64,000 nt of DNA from Clostridia bacterium (GCA_017517815.1 JAFWYA010000056.1:25079-89078); one strand, 5' to 3'. Shown: positions 32,344 through 39,798, counted from the first letter of the stretch. The notes: generated from the letters alone by a model not told the origin. Numbers and translations are program-made.

Positions 32344-32784
32344 TCAGGGATTATTCTGTGCAACCTCTATGGTTGTATTATTGATGATAAAACCATCCTT
32401 CTGAGTGGGAACATAAGCCGCTGCTGCAGCCGCAAGAGCCTCCTGCGGTGTATTGGCCTCAACCGTTATTTCCTGTGTGCAGATCCCGTCCATATACTCC
32501 AGCTGCTCATCGGTCATGGTTTCCCCGTTGGGCGTCTGAATGGATGAACGTTCTGTGATCCTCACCCGAAACGATGGCGTCATCACCTTGCGTCCCGCTC
32601 TTTGATTGACGGCGTTGACAATATACTGAGCCATGCTTTCGCCGGCCTGTTCCGCCGCCGCCTTAAGGCTGGCCCTGTCTCCCTTGGGCACCCGGATGGC
32701 GATTTGCTCAAGGTTTTCCTTTTGATACTTCTGCGACGCTTTGTTTCTGGACTGATTGTAATACTTTGGTTTTTCGGTCATCAT
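32344..32784 (-). CDS. Ribbon-helix-helix DNA-binding protein
   Basis: 146 residues. Residues 25-70 read LEQIAIRVPKGDRASLKAAAEQAGESMAQYIVNAVNQR, a ribbon-helix-helix (Arc/CopG-like) domain. The C-terminal half (ITVEANTPQEALAAAAAAYV and onward) is a small alpha/beta domain without an assigned function. AAGGCGG precedes the ATG. Its promoter and that of the divergent gene at 32932 share GCTAGC-containing repeats, which fits autoregulation. Confidence 0.8.
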   Translation of the reverse strand: MMTEKPKYYNQSRNKASQKYQKENLEQIAIRVPKGDRASLKAAAEQAGESMAQYIVNAVNQRAGRKVMTPSFRVRITERSSIQTPNGETMTDEQLEYMDGICTQEITVEANTPQEALAAAAAAYVPTQKDGFIINNTTIEVAQNNP

Positions 32785-32804
32785 TCACACCGCCTTTCGC
32801 GCTC

Positions 32805-32833
32805 ATTATACGCTCATGTGTTATGGCTAGCAA
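32805..32833 (-). promoter_or_regulatory. Promoter of the ribbon-helix-helix gene
   Basis: Minus-strand TTGCTA-17-TATAAT; the minus-35 overlaps a GCTAGCAATGT repeat copy. Confidence 0.65.
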
Positions 32834-32897
32834 TGTAATATGAGGTTGGATTTTTTCTCTCATTTGCTATTTGAATATTGCTAGCAATGTTTTATGA
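32826..32897. repeat. Duplicated GCTAGCAATGT boxes between divergent promoters
   Basis: GCTAGCAATGT followed by a variable pair and TATGA at 32826-32843 and 32880-32897. The right copy lies in the perfect palindrome ATTGCTAGCAAT (32877-32888). The boxes cover the minus-35 of one promoter and the spacer of the other. Confidence 0.6.
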
Positions 32898-32898
32898 T
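32871..32898 (+). promoter_or_regulatory. Promoter of the 106-residue gene
   Basis: TTGAAT-16-TATGAT; the spacer holds the ATTGCTAGCAAT palindrome. Confidence 0.65.
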
Positions 32899-32931
32899 AT
32901 ATACATCATAAAACGCAAGGAGGATCCACCA

Positions 32932-33252
32932 ATGGCAGCCATCACCGACAACCCCAAGCTCATGCCCAAGCCGCAGAACCAAAACCAGTTTCAGATCCTC
33001 GATCTGCTTGGTGATATCACCAGAGCCGCAGAAACCGCCGCCTATATCGGGCAGGATGTTCACGAAGAATACTTCGAGAAGTACCACGCGGACGAGGAGC
33101 ACGACCGCATGTTCATCTGCTACGACTACGACCGCCACAGAGTGAAGATGGGAGTCGTTATGGACGCAATCGAGGAGATCGCCTCCGCCATCAAGGCCAT
33201 CAATGTGCTGGTCATTGCTGAGAGCCAAGCGGCAAAAGAAAAAGCCTCCTGA
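32932..33252 (+). CDS. Small acidic protein of the element
   Basis: 106 residues starting MAAITDNPKLMPKPQNQNQF. A central acidic and aromatic stretch (DVHEEYFEKYHADEEHDRMF) leads to a helical C-terminus. AAGGAGG lies 8 bp before the ATG. No family recognised; similar small proteins occur in clostridial prophages and integrative elements. Divergent from the ribbon-helix-helix gene, with shared operator-like repeats. Confidence 0.7.
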   Translation: MAAITDNPKLMPKPQNQNQFQILDLLGDITRAAETAAYIGQDVHEEYFEKYHADEEHDRMFICYDYDRHRVKMGVVMDAIEEIASAIKAINVLVIAESQAAKEKAS

Positions 33253-33368
33253 TGTATCAGATCAGAAGGCGATACCAAAGGCATCCGGGAGCGGAAGCGA
33301 TTGATGACATCTCGATTCTAACAACTTCCCTCCCTTCTATCAAGCATCGATTGAAAGGAGAAACCCTC

Positions 33369-33482
33369 ATGCAGACCGAACGCGAAGAGATCAACAAGAT
33401 ACTGGACGAACTGTGCGACGATTATCTTCATATGGTGCTGGTGTTCGCTCAATCGCTCAGGAATGAACAATACAAGAAATGA
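33369..33482 (+). CDS. 37-residue helical peptide of the element
   Basis: MQTEREEINKILDELCDDYL then HMVLVFAQSLRNEQYKK: one predicted amphipathic helix. AAAGGAG lies 8 bp before the ATG and a strong terminator follows the stop, which supports a real gene in the operon of the 106-residue protein. Function unknown. Confidence 0.6.
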   Translation: MQTEREEINKILDELCDDYLHMVLVFAQSLRNEQYKK

Positions 33483-33486
33483 TTTT

Positions 33487-33511
33487 ACCGCCTTCGGGCG
33501 GTTTTTTTTTT
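33487..33511 (+). terminator. Intrinsic terminator
   Basis: ACCGCC-TTCG-GGCGGT followed by ten T residues. Confidence 0.94.
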
Positions 33512-33578
33512 GCCTTTCTTCCATGGCAGGTGACAAATACAGCCCATGCCGGCTTATTGACATGGGCTTATGCATTCA

Positions 33579-34205
33579 TTATCCGTTTTCTTCGTATGGA
33601 TCCGGCGGAGGCGGTTGCCCGCCGCTTCCCCACATCCTCCGCCGCCTGTGCGGCACACTGTATCCGCGAGCAATGGCCAGTGCGCACAGCCGCGGATTAT
33701 ACCGCAAGTCCCTGTATGCCTCATGGCGGATCACATTCAGCCGGTAAGGCGTACAGCTCAGCAATCCGGCTGCCTGCGTTTTGGTTTTCCCCTGCAGATC
33801 CACCATTTCGATCACCCGCCGCCGCTGTGCCGGCAATGCCGCCACTTCCTGCCGTACAACGCTGCGCAGTTCCTGCCGTTCTGCCTCTTCCACAACAATG
33901 CGGTCGGCATCCTCCAGAAGGTCTGCAAGCGTCTGACCATCCTCCGTAAGCGTACGGTCAAGGCTGAGGGCATCAACGGAAGGATCGCGCTTTGTGCTTC
34001 TGTTACCCACAGCCGCGCGCATTTCGTTGCGGATGTAATATGCAGCCCATGCAGGCCATGTTCCTTTGTCGGGCGTATAGGTTGCCTCCGCCCGCAGTGC
34101 TCCGATGGCAGCCGCCTGCATCAGGTCATCCATATCGACTGCACCGCCGCAGTAAGCACGATACTTCTGCGCGATCCTGCGCGCCAGCCGTTCATAGTCT
34201 TGCAT
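33579..34205 (-). CDS. Sigma-70-like RNA polymerase factor of the element
   Basis: 208 residues. Residues 5-60 resemble sigma region 2 (ARRIAQKYRAYCGGAVDMDDLMQAAAIGALRA) and 115-160 region 4 (LPAQRRRVIEMVDLQGKTKTQAAGLLSCTPYRLNVIRHEAYR). The C-terminus is a Pro/Arg-rich tail. It may be an alternative sigma factor or a RinA/ArpU-like activator of late genes. It is the last gene of the leftward replication operon, whose next-upstream gene is the Cys-rich 57-residue protein. Confidence 0.78.
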   Translation of the reverse strand: MQDYERLARRIAQKYRAYCGGAVDMDDLMQAAAIGALRAEATYTPDKGTWPAWAAYYIRNEMRAAVGNRSTKRDPSVDALSLDRTLTEDGQTLADLLEDADRIVVEEAERQELRSVVRQEVAALPAQRRRVIEMVDLQGKTKTQAAGLLSCTPYRLNVIRHEAYRDLRYNPRLCALAIARGYSVPHRRRRMWGSGGQPPPPDPYEENG

Positions 34206-34269
34206 TCGCCCCGCACCTGCCTTATAATGGAATCAGGTCACGTCCTCGCAGCAGATGCGGGGGCGGTTT

Positions 34270-34443
34270 TTATTCTCCCTGTTTTGGGTTTTCCTCGCCT
34301 TTGGGTGCATCCTCAACCTTTTCTCCGCTGAACATCAGGGAATCCTCAATGCCTCGGAGAGATTCAAAAGCGCAGCTTCCAAGCAAATTCAATTTGCAGC
34401 GTTCGGTGCATTCCATTTCCCTAAAAGGGCAAATCCGCTTCAT
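34270..34443 (-). CDS. Small cysteine-rich protein of the element
   Basis: 57 residues: MKRICPFREMECTERCKLNL, then LGSCAFESLRGIE and an acidic tail. Four cysteines in the first 25 residues suggest a zinc-binding knuckle. GAGGTGATGAA precedes the ATG. Peptides with the same CPFRE-x-C-x3-C start are known from clostridial prophages; no function is assigned. Confidence 0.65.
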   Translation of the reverse strand: MKRICPFREMECTERCKLNLLGSCAFESLRGIEDSLMFSGEKVEDAPKGEENPKQGE

Positions 34444-34460
34444 TTCATCACCTCAAGTAT

Positions 34461-34772
34461 TCATTTGTATCGGCTGTATTTCTCAAAAAGGTGGTCAACT
34501 TCCACTTCTGTCATCCCGTCAAGCGGATGCTGTTCCATCTCTTTCATCAACTTGCGCAGCGTACATTCCAGCTTCTGGCGATTCTTTGCAAGGGTCTCCT
34601 CCGCTGTCCCCCTCAATGGCCGGAAAAGAACCGTTGCCGTCAAAGCCTCCCGATGAAAAATCACCGGTTCCAGCAGTACAGCCTCGCCTCTGCGCACTGC
34701 CTGACCGATGGCCAGCGCGTCCAGCACAGAACAGGTGCGCCTGTCGGCCTTTTCTTCGTTTGCAAAGGGCAT
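34461..34772 (-). CDS. Uncharacterised 103-residue protein of the element
   Basis: Begins MPFANEEKADRRTCSVLDAL; alpha-helical with a charged second half (AEETLAKNRQKLECTLRKLM). The ATG overlaps the stop of the DUF3987 gene, and GAGGAG lies just upstream inside that gene, so the two are coupled. A GTG one codon earlier is an alternative start. No family recognised; part of the replication operon. Confidence 0.6.
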   Translation of the reverse strand: MPFANEEKADRRTCSVLDALAIGQAVRRGEAVLLEPVIFHREALTATVLFRPLRGTAEETLAKNRQKLECTLRKLMKEMEQHPLDGMTEVEVDHLFEKYSRYK

Positions 34773-36226
34773 CACTGTTCCTCCTCATGGAACAGCACTT
34801 CGATAAACCACGCCGGACGGCCGCCGGTGGTCTCTGAGAAGCGTCTGGCCAGCCCCGCAGCAGCGACTTCTGCGATAGCGTCATCCACTGCAGAGGCATT
34901 GCGGAAACCCTTCCGCTTGGACATGTTCTTCTTGAAATCGCGTTCACCTACAATCCGCTTTCCGGCCTTGCCCAATTGATCCAGCACCATACGCGCACGG
35001 TCTGAAAGCCTGGCGGCCGGCCCCAGCATGTGCAGCGTATGCCGGATAAAATACCGGTTGATGGCAATGGCGTTTCGCATCTGTGCGGCGGTAATCTCGT
35101 CGTCAATCTGCCCCGACCACAGTTTCAGCGCGCAGGCGATCCGGGCGAGGTTGGACTGCATCTTGCCTGTAAATCCATATTTGCGAAGCCCCTCCCATTC
35201 GTCAAACTGTTTTTCGCGCATCTCATCGCGGAATGCCATAAACAGGCGCTGTGCCTCCGGCGAGAGTGTATAGCAGTGGGACTGGGTGTTCATCATGCGT
35301 TGGACAGCAACGGCATAGTCCGCCTTGACCTTTGCAGGAATCGGCGGTTCCGGCCCGTATTCGCGAAGTGGCTCAGGCCGCGCGATCACAAAACGCGGAA
35401 CCAGTCCCTTGCCCACCATGCGCGAATCTGCAAACACATTGTCCACCACGAAAGGCTGTGCCAGGATCAGCACGGACAGACTTGCTTTGGGCACTACCAC
35501 GGACGGCCTGCCGCGCCTGTGGGACTCCAGCGGGCTTGCATTGTAGCCTTTTAGAAAGGGGTCCAGGGTAGGCGAATCCTGATATCGTCCCGCCAGCAGT
35601 TCGAACAGGTCGCCTTCGTCGTCCAGAATGGCTGTAGCGCCCTCGTTTTCCAGCATAATATCGGGATAAGCCTCCGGCGTTACATTACTGCCAATAAAAC
35701 GGCGCATGGGGTACATGGCCGGATAAGTGGCGATTCTTTCGGCAATTTCACGGGCTTTCGCTGTGTTTTTCTTGCGGACGGCTTCCGCCTTTTCTGCCTG
35801 CAGCACCTCCTTGGCTGCCTTGTCCTGCTCAATCTGTACAGCGCGGCGCTGGTTCTCCTCCGCCTGCGTCTGAAACAGAACATCCGTCAGTTTCTTGAAG
35901 GCAGGCGTTTTCGCGCTGCCCGAATCCATCACCACCAGCATGTACAGCTGCCCGGGTTCCGTCCAGTCTTCGCGTATGTTTACGCGGATTTTGCCGCATC
36001 CGCAGGCGGAGGCGACGCCAAGCCCAATGCAGGCCGGCAAGTCCAGCGGCACCGAGAGATTGGCCGCCAGTGCTTCACACATGGCCCGCAGCGGTTCCGG
36101 CAGCCATTCTGCACGAAAAACCGGCGGTCGGGCGCTGATGGGTTCATATTCCCCCATCAGCTGCTGTGCCTGCGGCGTTTCCATCAGAGCTGCGCATTCC
36201 TGAAGTTCATCATCGTATCTGCTCAT
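34772..36226 (-). CDS. DUF3987 (helicase/primase-like ATPase) protein
   Basis: 484 residues. N-terminal LPEPLRAMCEALAANLSVPLDLPACIGLGVASAC is typical of DUF3987 (YfjI-like). The P-loop is DSGSAKT near residue 110, a shortened form of GxSGSGKS. Residues 125-165 are a charged coiled-coil insert. A winged-helix C-terminus follows (ARMVLDQLGKAGKRIVGERDFKKN). It overlaps the CHC2 primase gene by 4 bp; together they would initiate replication of the element after excision. Confidence 0.86.
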   Translation of the reverse strand: MSRYDDELQECAALMETPQAQQLMGEYEPISARPPVFRAEWLPEPLRAMCEALAANLSVPLDLPACIGLGVASACGCGKIRVNIREDWTEPGQLYMLVVMDSGSAKTPAFKKLTDVLFQTQAEENQRRAVQIEQDKAAKEVLQAEKAEAVRKKNTAKAREIAERIATYPAMYPMRRFIGSNVTPEAYPDIMLENEGATAILDDEGDLFELLAGRYQDSPTLDPFLKGYNASPLESHRRGRPSVVVPKASLSVLILAQPFVVDNVFADSRMVGKGLVPRFVIARPEPLREYGPEPPIPAKVKADYAVAVQRMMNTQSHCYTLSPEAQRLFMAFRDEMREKQFDEWEGLRKYGFTGKMQSNLARIACALKLWSGQIDDEITAAQMRNAIAINRYFIRHTLHMLGPAARLSDRARMVLDQLGKAGKRIVGERDFKKNMSKRKGFRNASAVDDAIAEVAAAGLARRFSETTGGRPAWFIEVLFHEEEQ

Positions 36227-36744
36227 TTTTCCTCCGTATACATATTTAACAGCTGCGCCATTGTAGCGCTGTCCAGCAGATTGAGGGTATCGCCGGCTGT
36301 CGCTTTTCTGTCTGCCGTCTGCCAGAAGAGTTCGCTTTGCTGCAGCTGTTCAGGCGTATACCTTCTCTGCAGCTCCATCATGGTTTTCTCTGCCTTATGG
36401 AGCTGACGGCATGCCTCCGTCCACTTTTGACCCTTCCAGTCGTTCAGCTTCCGGCGCAGATCCTCCGCCGTCGCCTTTCTGGGTCTGGGCTTGGATGGGC
36501 CTCCTCTGACCACACGCAGCGCCTCGCCCAGCGATACGCCATGCAAAGCCGCATACAGATCCACAGCATCCCCATGGGCTCCGCATCCGAAGCAATGGAA
36601 TTTTCCATCCGGAAAGAAGCACATGGACGGCGTTTTTTCGTTGTGGATCGGGCAGCACGCCCACTGCCGGGATCCCCTGGCGCGCAGTTGAATGCCAGCG
36701 TTGCGGGCGACTGTGGCGGCGTCAGGGAGCAACGTTGTTTCCAT
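36223..36744 (-). CDS. CHC2 zinc-finger primase-like protein
   Basis: 173 residues from the ATG at 36744. Zinc site Cys31, His34, Cys51, Cys54 in CPIHNEKTPSMCFFPDGKFHCFGCG, as in DnaG N-termini and phage primases. The catalytic TOPRIM domain is absent, so it depends on the DUF3987 partner or recruits host primase. The start is not certain: an ATG at 36774 with GGTGAGTG upstream is also possible. It overlaps the excisionase gene by 23 bp. Confidence 0.86.
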   Translation of the reverse strand: METTLLPDAATVARNAGIQLRARGSRQWACCPIHNEKTPSMCFFPDGKFHCFGCGAHGDAVDLYAALHGVSLGEALRVVRGGPSKPRPRKATAEDLRRKLNDWKGQKWTEACRQLHKAEKTMMELQRRYTPEQLQQSELFWQTADRKATAGDTLNLLDSATMAQLLNMYTEEK

Positions 36745-36922
36745 AGTGCTGATTGACCCACTCTTTGAGTCCATCAACACTCACCAGAATTTTTTTGCCT
36801 GCACGAAGCGAAGGGAAACCCTCCGATGCAGCCATTTGATAAAACGTCGGCATTGATACATTCAGCAAAGCAGCTGCCTCTTTTGCTCCGATCAAGATTT
36901 TTTCTTTTTTATTTTCATCCAT
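36722..36922 (-). CDS. xis: Excisionase / AlpA-like helix-turn-helix protein
   Basis: 66 residues from the ATG at 36922 (GGGGGG 7 bp upstream). ILIGAKEAAALLNVSMPTFYQMAASEGFPSL is a MerR-like winged helix as in Xis and AlpA. It is the first gene of the leftward operon, divergent from the repressor, and precedes the primase. It would direct the integrase to excision or activate the operon. Confidence 0.85.
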   Translation of the reverse strand: MDENKKEKILIGAKEAAALLNVSMPTFYQMAASEGFPSLRAGKKILVSVDGLKEWVNQHYGNNVAP

Positions 36923-36940
36923 TTTTTTGCCCCCCATTAC

Positions 36941-36968
36941 TTGCTATTTCGTACCTATATGTTATAAT
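36941..36968 (+). promoter_or_regulatory. Rightward promoter of the repressor and integrase genes
   Basis: TTGCTA-16-TATAAT. The spacer contains the half-site TTTCGTACC. Confidence 0.78.
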
Positions 36969-37024
36969 TGGTACGATTAGATCGTAACACTGTTTCGTAT
37001 CAAAGTCAATGACGTGGTACGAAA
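36947..37024. promoter_or_regulatory. Two spaced dyad operators for the element repressor
   Basis: Dyad 1: TTTCGTACC-N14-GGTACGATT (36947-36978). Dyad 2: TTTCGTATC-N14-GGTACGAAA (36993-37024). Both have the same 14-bp gap and start 46 bp apart. Dyad 1 covers the rightward promoter and dyad 2 the leftward one. This is a clean genetic-switch layout. Confidence 0.8.
36981..37009 (-). promoter_or_regulatory. Leftward promoter of the excisionase-primase operon
   Basis: Minus-strand TTGACT-17-TACGAT; the spacer contains the half-site TTTCGTATC. Confidence 0.75.
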
Positions 37025-37046
37025 TAGATGCATGAGGTGATTTTTT

Positions 37047-37760
37047 ATGATCGATTCCAGCCAAATTGGTACGCGATTGAAAAATTTACGTGAACAAAAA
37101 GGTATCTCCCAGCAAAAATTGGGGCAGTTTCTTGGAGTAAAGAGAGAAAGTATAAACGCCTGGGAAATGGGCATACGCGAACTTAAAGGTACATACATCC
37201 ACCAATTGGCCGATTTCTTCGGTGTTTCAACCGACTATCTGCTATGTCGCGTGGATTATCGCAGTCCCTCAGCAACGCTGCAGGGCATCTGTGAGGAAAC
37301 GGGCCTTTCCAGCGAGGCCGTTCAAACATTGATGGATATGAAGTCCGATGCCGTTGAAAAGTGGCAGAATCCCTATTCCTATCAGGCTAACGAAACCTGG
37401 CTGCCCGACTGGAAACAGCGCAAAGAAACTGTTTTTAATATGCTGAATCTGTTGCTGAGCCAGGACGAGCTGCTGGAAGACCTGCTGCTATTGTCCAAGC
37501 GGATTGACGAGGCGGTTCTTGCAGATAAGCAGCTGAAAGAAGACGGAACCGCTGAGCGCAGTGCAAGCCAAAACAAACCGGGTTTTCTTTCGCCGGATGA
37601 AATGAAGGAATACAGAGAGTATCTGGTATCCGACCAGTCAAGAAAGCTGGCTTATCGCGCTTTGGGTAAGATTGCCGCTTTAAAGGACACACAAGGACAA
37701 TTAGATATTCAGGGTATGGAATGGTTCTGCAATCTCAAAGCCAAAGGGGGCGACGTCTAA
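37047..37760 (+). CDS. XRE-family repressor of the element
   Basis: 237 residues. Helix-turn-helix at 7-60 (IGTRLKNLREQKGISQQKLGQFLGVKRESINAWEMG). The C-terminal two-thirds is helical with no LexA-type Ser-Lys protease site, so induction would need a separate antirepressor or a helper-phage protein, as in staphylococcal pathogenicity islands (Stl). GAGGTGAT precedes the ATG. It is directly followed by the integrase gene with no gap, so both are one operon. It probably binds the two TTTCGTAYC dyads just upstream. Confidence 0.9.
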   Translation: MIDSSQIGTRLKNLREQKGISQQKLGQFLGVKRESINAWEMGIRELKGTYIHQLADFFGVSTDYLLCRVDYRSPSATLQGICEETGLSSEAVQTLMDMKSDAVEKWQNPYSYQANETWLPDWKQRKETVFNMLNLLLSQDELLEDLLLLSKRIDEAVLADKQLKEDGTAERSASQNKPGFLSPDEMKEYREYLVSDQSRKLAYRALGKIAALKDTQGQLDIQGMEWFCNLKAKGGDV

Positions 37761-38948
37761 ATGCCCAAACGCAAAGCCGCCAACGGTCAGGGAACCCTCC
37801 GCCAGCGTGCAGACGGTACTTGGGAAGGCCGTGTCTCCATCGGGCGTGACCCCGGCACAGGCAAGCACCGGCAGAAATATTTCTACGGCAAAACGCAGGC
37901 CGAAGTGCGAAAGAAGATGACCGCCTTTTCCGCCGAAGTGGATAACGGTATTTTCTCCGAGCCATCCAAACTGACCGTGGGCCAATGGCTGGACATCTGG
38001 CGCGCCGAGTATTCCGGAGGCATCAAAACAAGCACGGTTGACCAGTACCGTACTCAGGTAGAGCAGCACCTGAAGCCGGCTTTTGGAGCAGTGAAACTGG
38101 ACAGGCTGACCGCGCCCATGATCCAGAAGCTCTATAATCAAAAGCAGCGGGAGCGCGCTGCAGATCCGAAAGGCCGTGCCGGTCTGAGCGCCAAGAGCAT
38201 CAAAAACCTGCACAGCGTTCTGCACGAAGCGCTTCAGCGTGCCGTCAAGCTGGGTTATCTCAAAGCCAATCCCTGTGACGCCTGCGAACTGCCGCGCATC
38301 GAACGGCATGAAATCCAGCCGCTGACCAGTGAAGAGGTTGGCAAGTTTCTCAAAGCGATCCGCGGCCACAAATATGAACGTCTCTTTACGGTCATGGTAT
38401 TTACCGGCATGCGTCAGGGTGAAGCACTCGGCCTGCGCTGGTCGTGTGTTGATCTGTCAGCAGGCACCATCCGCGTTGACCGTCAGCTGCAGAAAGAGCG
38501 CGTCCCTGGCGGCGGAGGCGAATACAGACTTGTGGAAACGAAAACCAGCAATGTGCGCACGCTGACGCTGGCGCCCTTCGTTGTGGAAGTTCTTAAAGCC
38601 CAAAAGAAGGCGCAGGCAACCAACCGCCTGTTCATGGGCCCCGAATGGAAAAACGAATGGAACCTTGTTTTCACGCATGAAGACGGCAGCCACCTTGCAG
38701 CCAAAACCACATATGACTGTTTCAAACTGATTGCAAAGAAAATCGGTGTGGAAACCGCCCGTCTGCACGACCTGCGCCATACATACGCTACGCTTTCCCT
38801 GCAAAACGGCGATGACCTGAAAACGGTAGCCGACGCCCTGGGGCACAGCAATATTTCCACCACAGCCAATATTTACGCCCATGTCACCGAGCGCATGCGC
38901 AAAGAAAGCGCCGCGCGCATGGAAAGCCTGATCCAATCCATCAAATAG
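37761..38948 (+). CDS. int: Tyrosine integrase
   Basis: 395 residues, the size of Tn916-like and phage integrases. N-terminal arm-binding domain (1-60, QGTLRQRADGTWEGRVSIG), SAM-like core-binding domain (70-170) and catalytic domain with Arg218 (FTGMRQGEA), Lys261, His336-Arg339 (LHDLRHTYAT), His362 (LGHSNIS) and the nucleophile Tyr372. It starts directly after the repressor stop. It lies next to the right attachment site, and paired ATTGTGGTA boxes at both ends are likely its arm sites. Confidence 0.95.
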   Translation: MPKRKAANGQGTLRQRADGTWEGRVSIGRDPGTGKHRQKYFYGKTQAEVRKKMTAFSAEVDNGIFSEPSKLTVGQWLDIWRAEYSGGIKTSTVDQYRTQVEQHLKPAFGAVKLDRLTAPMIQKLYNQKQRERAADPKGRAGLSAKSIKNLHSVLHEALQRAVKLGYLKANPCDACELPRIERHEIQPLTSEEVGKFLKAIRGHKYERLFTVMVFTGMRQGEALGLRWSCVDLSAGTIRVDRQLQKERVPGGGGEYRLVETKTSNVRTLTLAPFVVEVLKAQKKAQATNRLFMGPEWKNEWNLVFTHEDGSHLAAKTTYDCFKLIAKKIGVETARLHDLRHTYATLSLQNGDDLKTVADALGHSNISTTANIYAHVTERMRKESAARMESLIQSIK

Positions 38949-38986
38949 CACCTTTTGTCCCTCATCAATGCACTTTTGTCCCCTTT

Positions 38987-39013
38987 CGTCCCAGCTTTTG
39001 GGACGATTTTTTT
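38987..39013 (+). terminator. Intrinsic terminator of the repressor-integrase operon
   Basis: CGTCCC pairs with GGGACG around AGCTTTT; seven T residues follow. Confidence 0.88.
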
Positions 39014-39107
39014 ATTGTGTACAAATCATTTCAGGCTTTTGGTACTTTGCGAACATAAGTTCACATAAAATCACTTTCGGGCACCAAAACAACATCAAAA
39101 CGCGCTG

Positions 39108-39128
39108 ATTGTGGTATAAATTGTGGTA
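39108..39128 (+). repeat. Paired ATTGTGGTA boxes, right end (integrase arm sites?)
   Basis: ATTGTGGTA at 39108-39116 and 39120-39128, same spacing and orientation as the left pair, 50 bp inside attR. Confidence 0.65.
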
Positions 39129-39150
39129 ACAAGGTGTTTTTGAGCATAAG

Positions 39151-39183
39151 AAAAAGCCCTGAAACACTTATGTTTCAAGGCTT
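39151..39183 (-). terminator. Element-borne terminator for tRNA-Leu
   Basis: AAGCCCTGAAACA pairs with TGTTTCAAGGCTT with one mismatch; T residues follow on the minus strand. It replaces the chromosomal hairpin that the insertion moved to 28505-28534. Confidence 0.75.
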
Positions 39184-39213
39184 TCCTCGGTGGTGCCGGC
39201 GGTGGGACTTGAA
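39178..39213. repeat. attR, right attachment repeat
   Basis: 36 bp identical to attL. It includes the CCA end, acceptor strand and part of the T arm of tRNA-Leu. Confidence 0.92.
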
Positions 39214-39276
39214 CCCACACGGTGTCGCCACCAACGGATTTTGAGTCCGTCACGTCTGCCATTCCATCACGCCGGC
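39191..39276 (-). tRNA. tRNA-Leu (anticodon CAA), with encoded CCA
   Basis: Acceptor GCCGGCG pairs with CGCCGGC; anticodon stem ACGGA/TCCGT with loop CTCAAAA gives anticodon CAA; T arm GTGGGTTCAAGTCCCAC. The long variable arm fits a class II leucine tRNA, and CCA is encoded at the 3' end. It is complete because the element brought the same 36-bp end. Confidence 0.95.
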
Positions 39277-39287
39277 AGGTATGGTGT

Positions 39288-39316
39288 AGTATACCATACT
39301 TTTTTCAGCGTGGCAA
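39288..39316 (-). promoter_or_regulatory. Promoter of tRNA-Leu
   Basis: Minus-strand TTGCCA-17-TATACT, 11 bp before the tRNA 5' end. Confidence 0.7.
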
Positions 39317-39326
39317 GACCTGTTTT

Positions 39327-39752
39327 TTACACTTCTTCCGCGACGCTGACGTAATTCAGCAGCGCGGGCACAATCTCGGGATAGGTCCAGTTTCCGGGCG
39401 GCTCGTCAAAGACGCGTGCTTCGGCAATTTCCGTGTCTTCCGACAAAGGGCCGCAGACATGAACGTCCGCCCTGCACAGCAGGCCGTAGCTGACGTCTCC
39501 GCCGCCTTTGTCCACTGAGTAAATGCACACCGGCTGCACATCGGCCTCCAGCGCGCCGGTTTCTTCATATAATTCTCTCTTTGCGGCTTCCAGCGGCGTT
39601 TCACCGGGTTCGATATGTCCGCCGGGGCATTCCCATGTGGTGCGTTCACTGTGACGGCAGAACAAATACTTACTGCCAAGCCGCGCCACCGAAACCGAAA
39701 AACCCAGCTTTTCATTCTCAATGCTGCCCAGTTCATGACGGCAGACCAGCAT
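39327..39752 (-). CDS. Nudix hydrolase
   Basis: 141 residues from the ATG at 39752 (AGGAAGG upstream). The Nudix box is complete: GGHIEPGETPLEAAKRELYE followed by ETG, with the metal-binding REx2EE glutamates. It hydrolyses a nucleoside diphosphate linked to another group; the substrate (8-oxo-dGTP-like or other) cannot be told. The preceding gene on the same strand ends at 39806 and has its own terminator in between. Confidence 0.9.
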   Translation of the reverse strand: MLVCRHELGSIENEKLGFSVSVARLGSKYLFCRHSERTTWECPGGHIEPGETPLEAAKRELYEETGALEADVQPVCIYSVDKGGGDVSYGLLCRADVHVCGPLSEDTEIAEARVFDEPPGNWTYPEIVPALLNYVSVAEEV

Positions 39753-39778
39753 GCTTTTCCCTTCCTTCGCAAAGAAAA

Positions 39779-39798
39779 CTCCCCGGGCAGCCGGGGAG
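39779..39798 (-). terminator. Intrinsic terminator of the 138-residue protein gene
   Basis: CTCCCCGG pairs with CCGGGGAG around a 4-nt loop; TTTTC follows on the minus strand. Confidence 0.85.

Larger units (their letters stand above)
28528..39213. mobile_element. Integrated satellite-like element (PICI-type) in tRNA-Leu
   Basis: Bounded by a 36-bp perfect direct repeat (28528-28563 and 39178-39213); the right copy contains the 3' end of an intact tRNA-Leu. Inside are a tyrosine integrase and a repressor on the plus strand, divergent from an excisionase, CHC2 primase and DUF3987 protein, plus small unknown genes, a sigma-like factor and a toxin-antitoxin pair. No capsid, portal, tail, terminase or conjugation genes are present. 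This gene order matches phage-inducible chromosomal islands. The leftmost 2.1 kb is apparently non-coding and holds small RNA genes. Confidence 0.88.
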
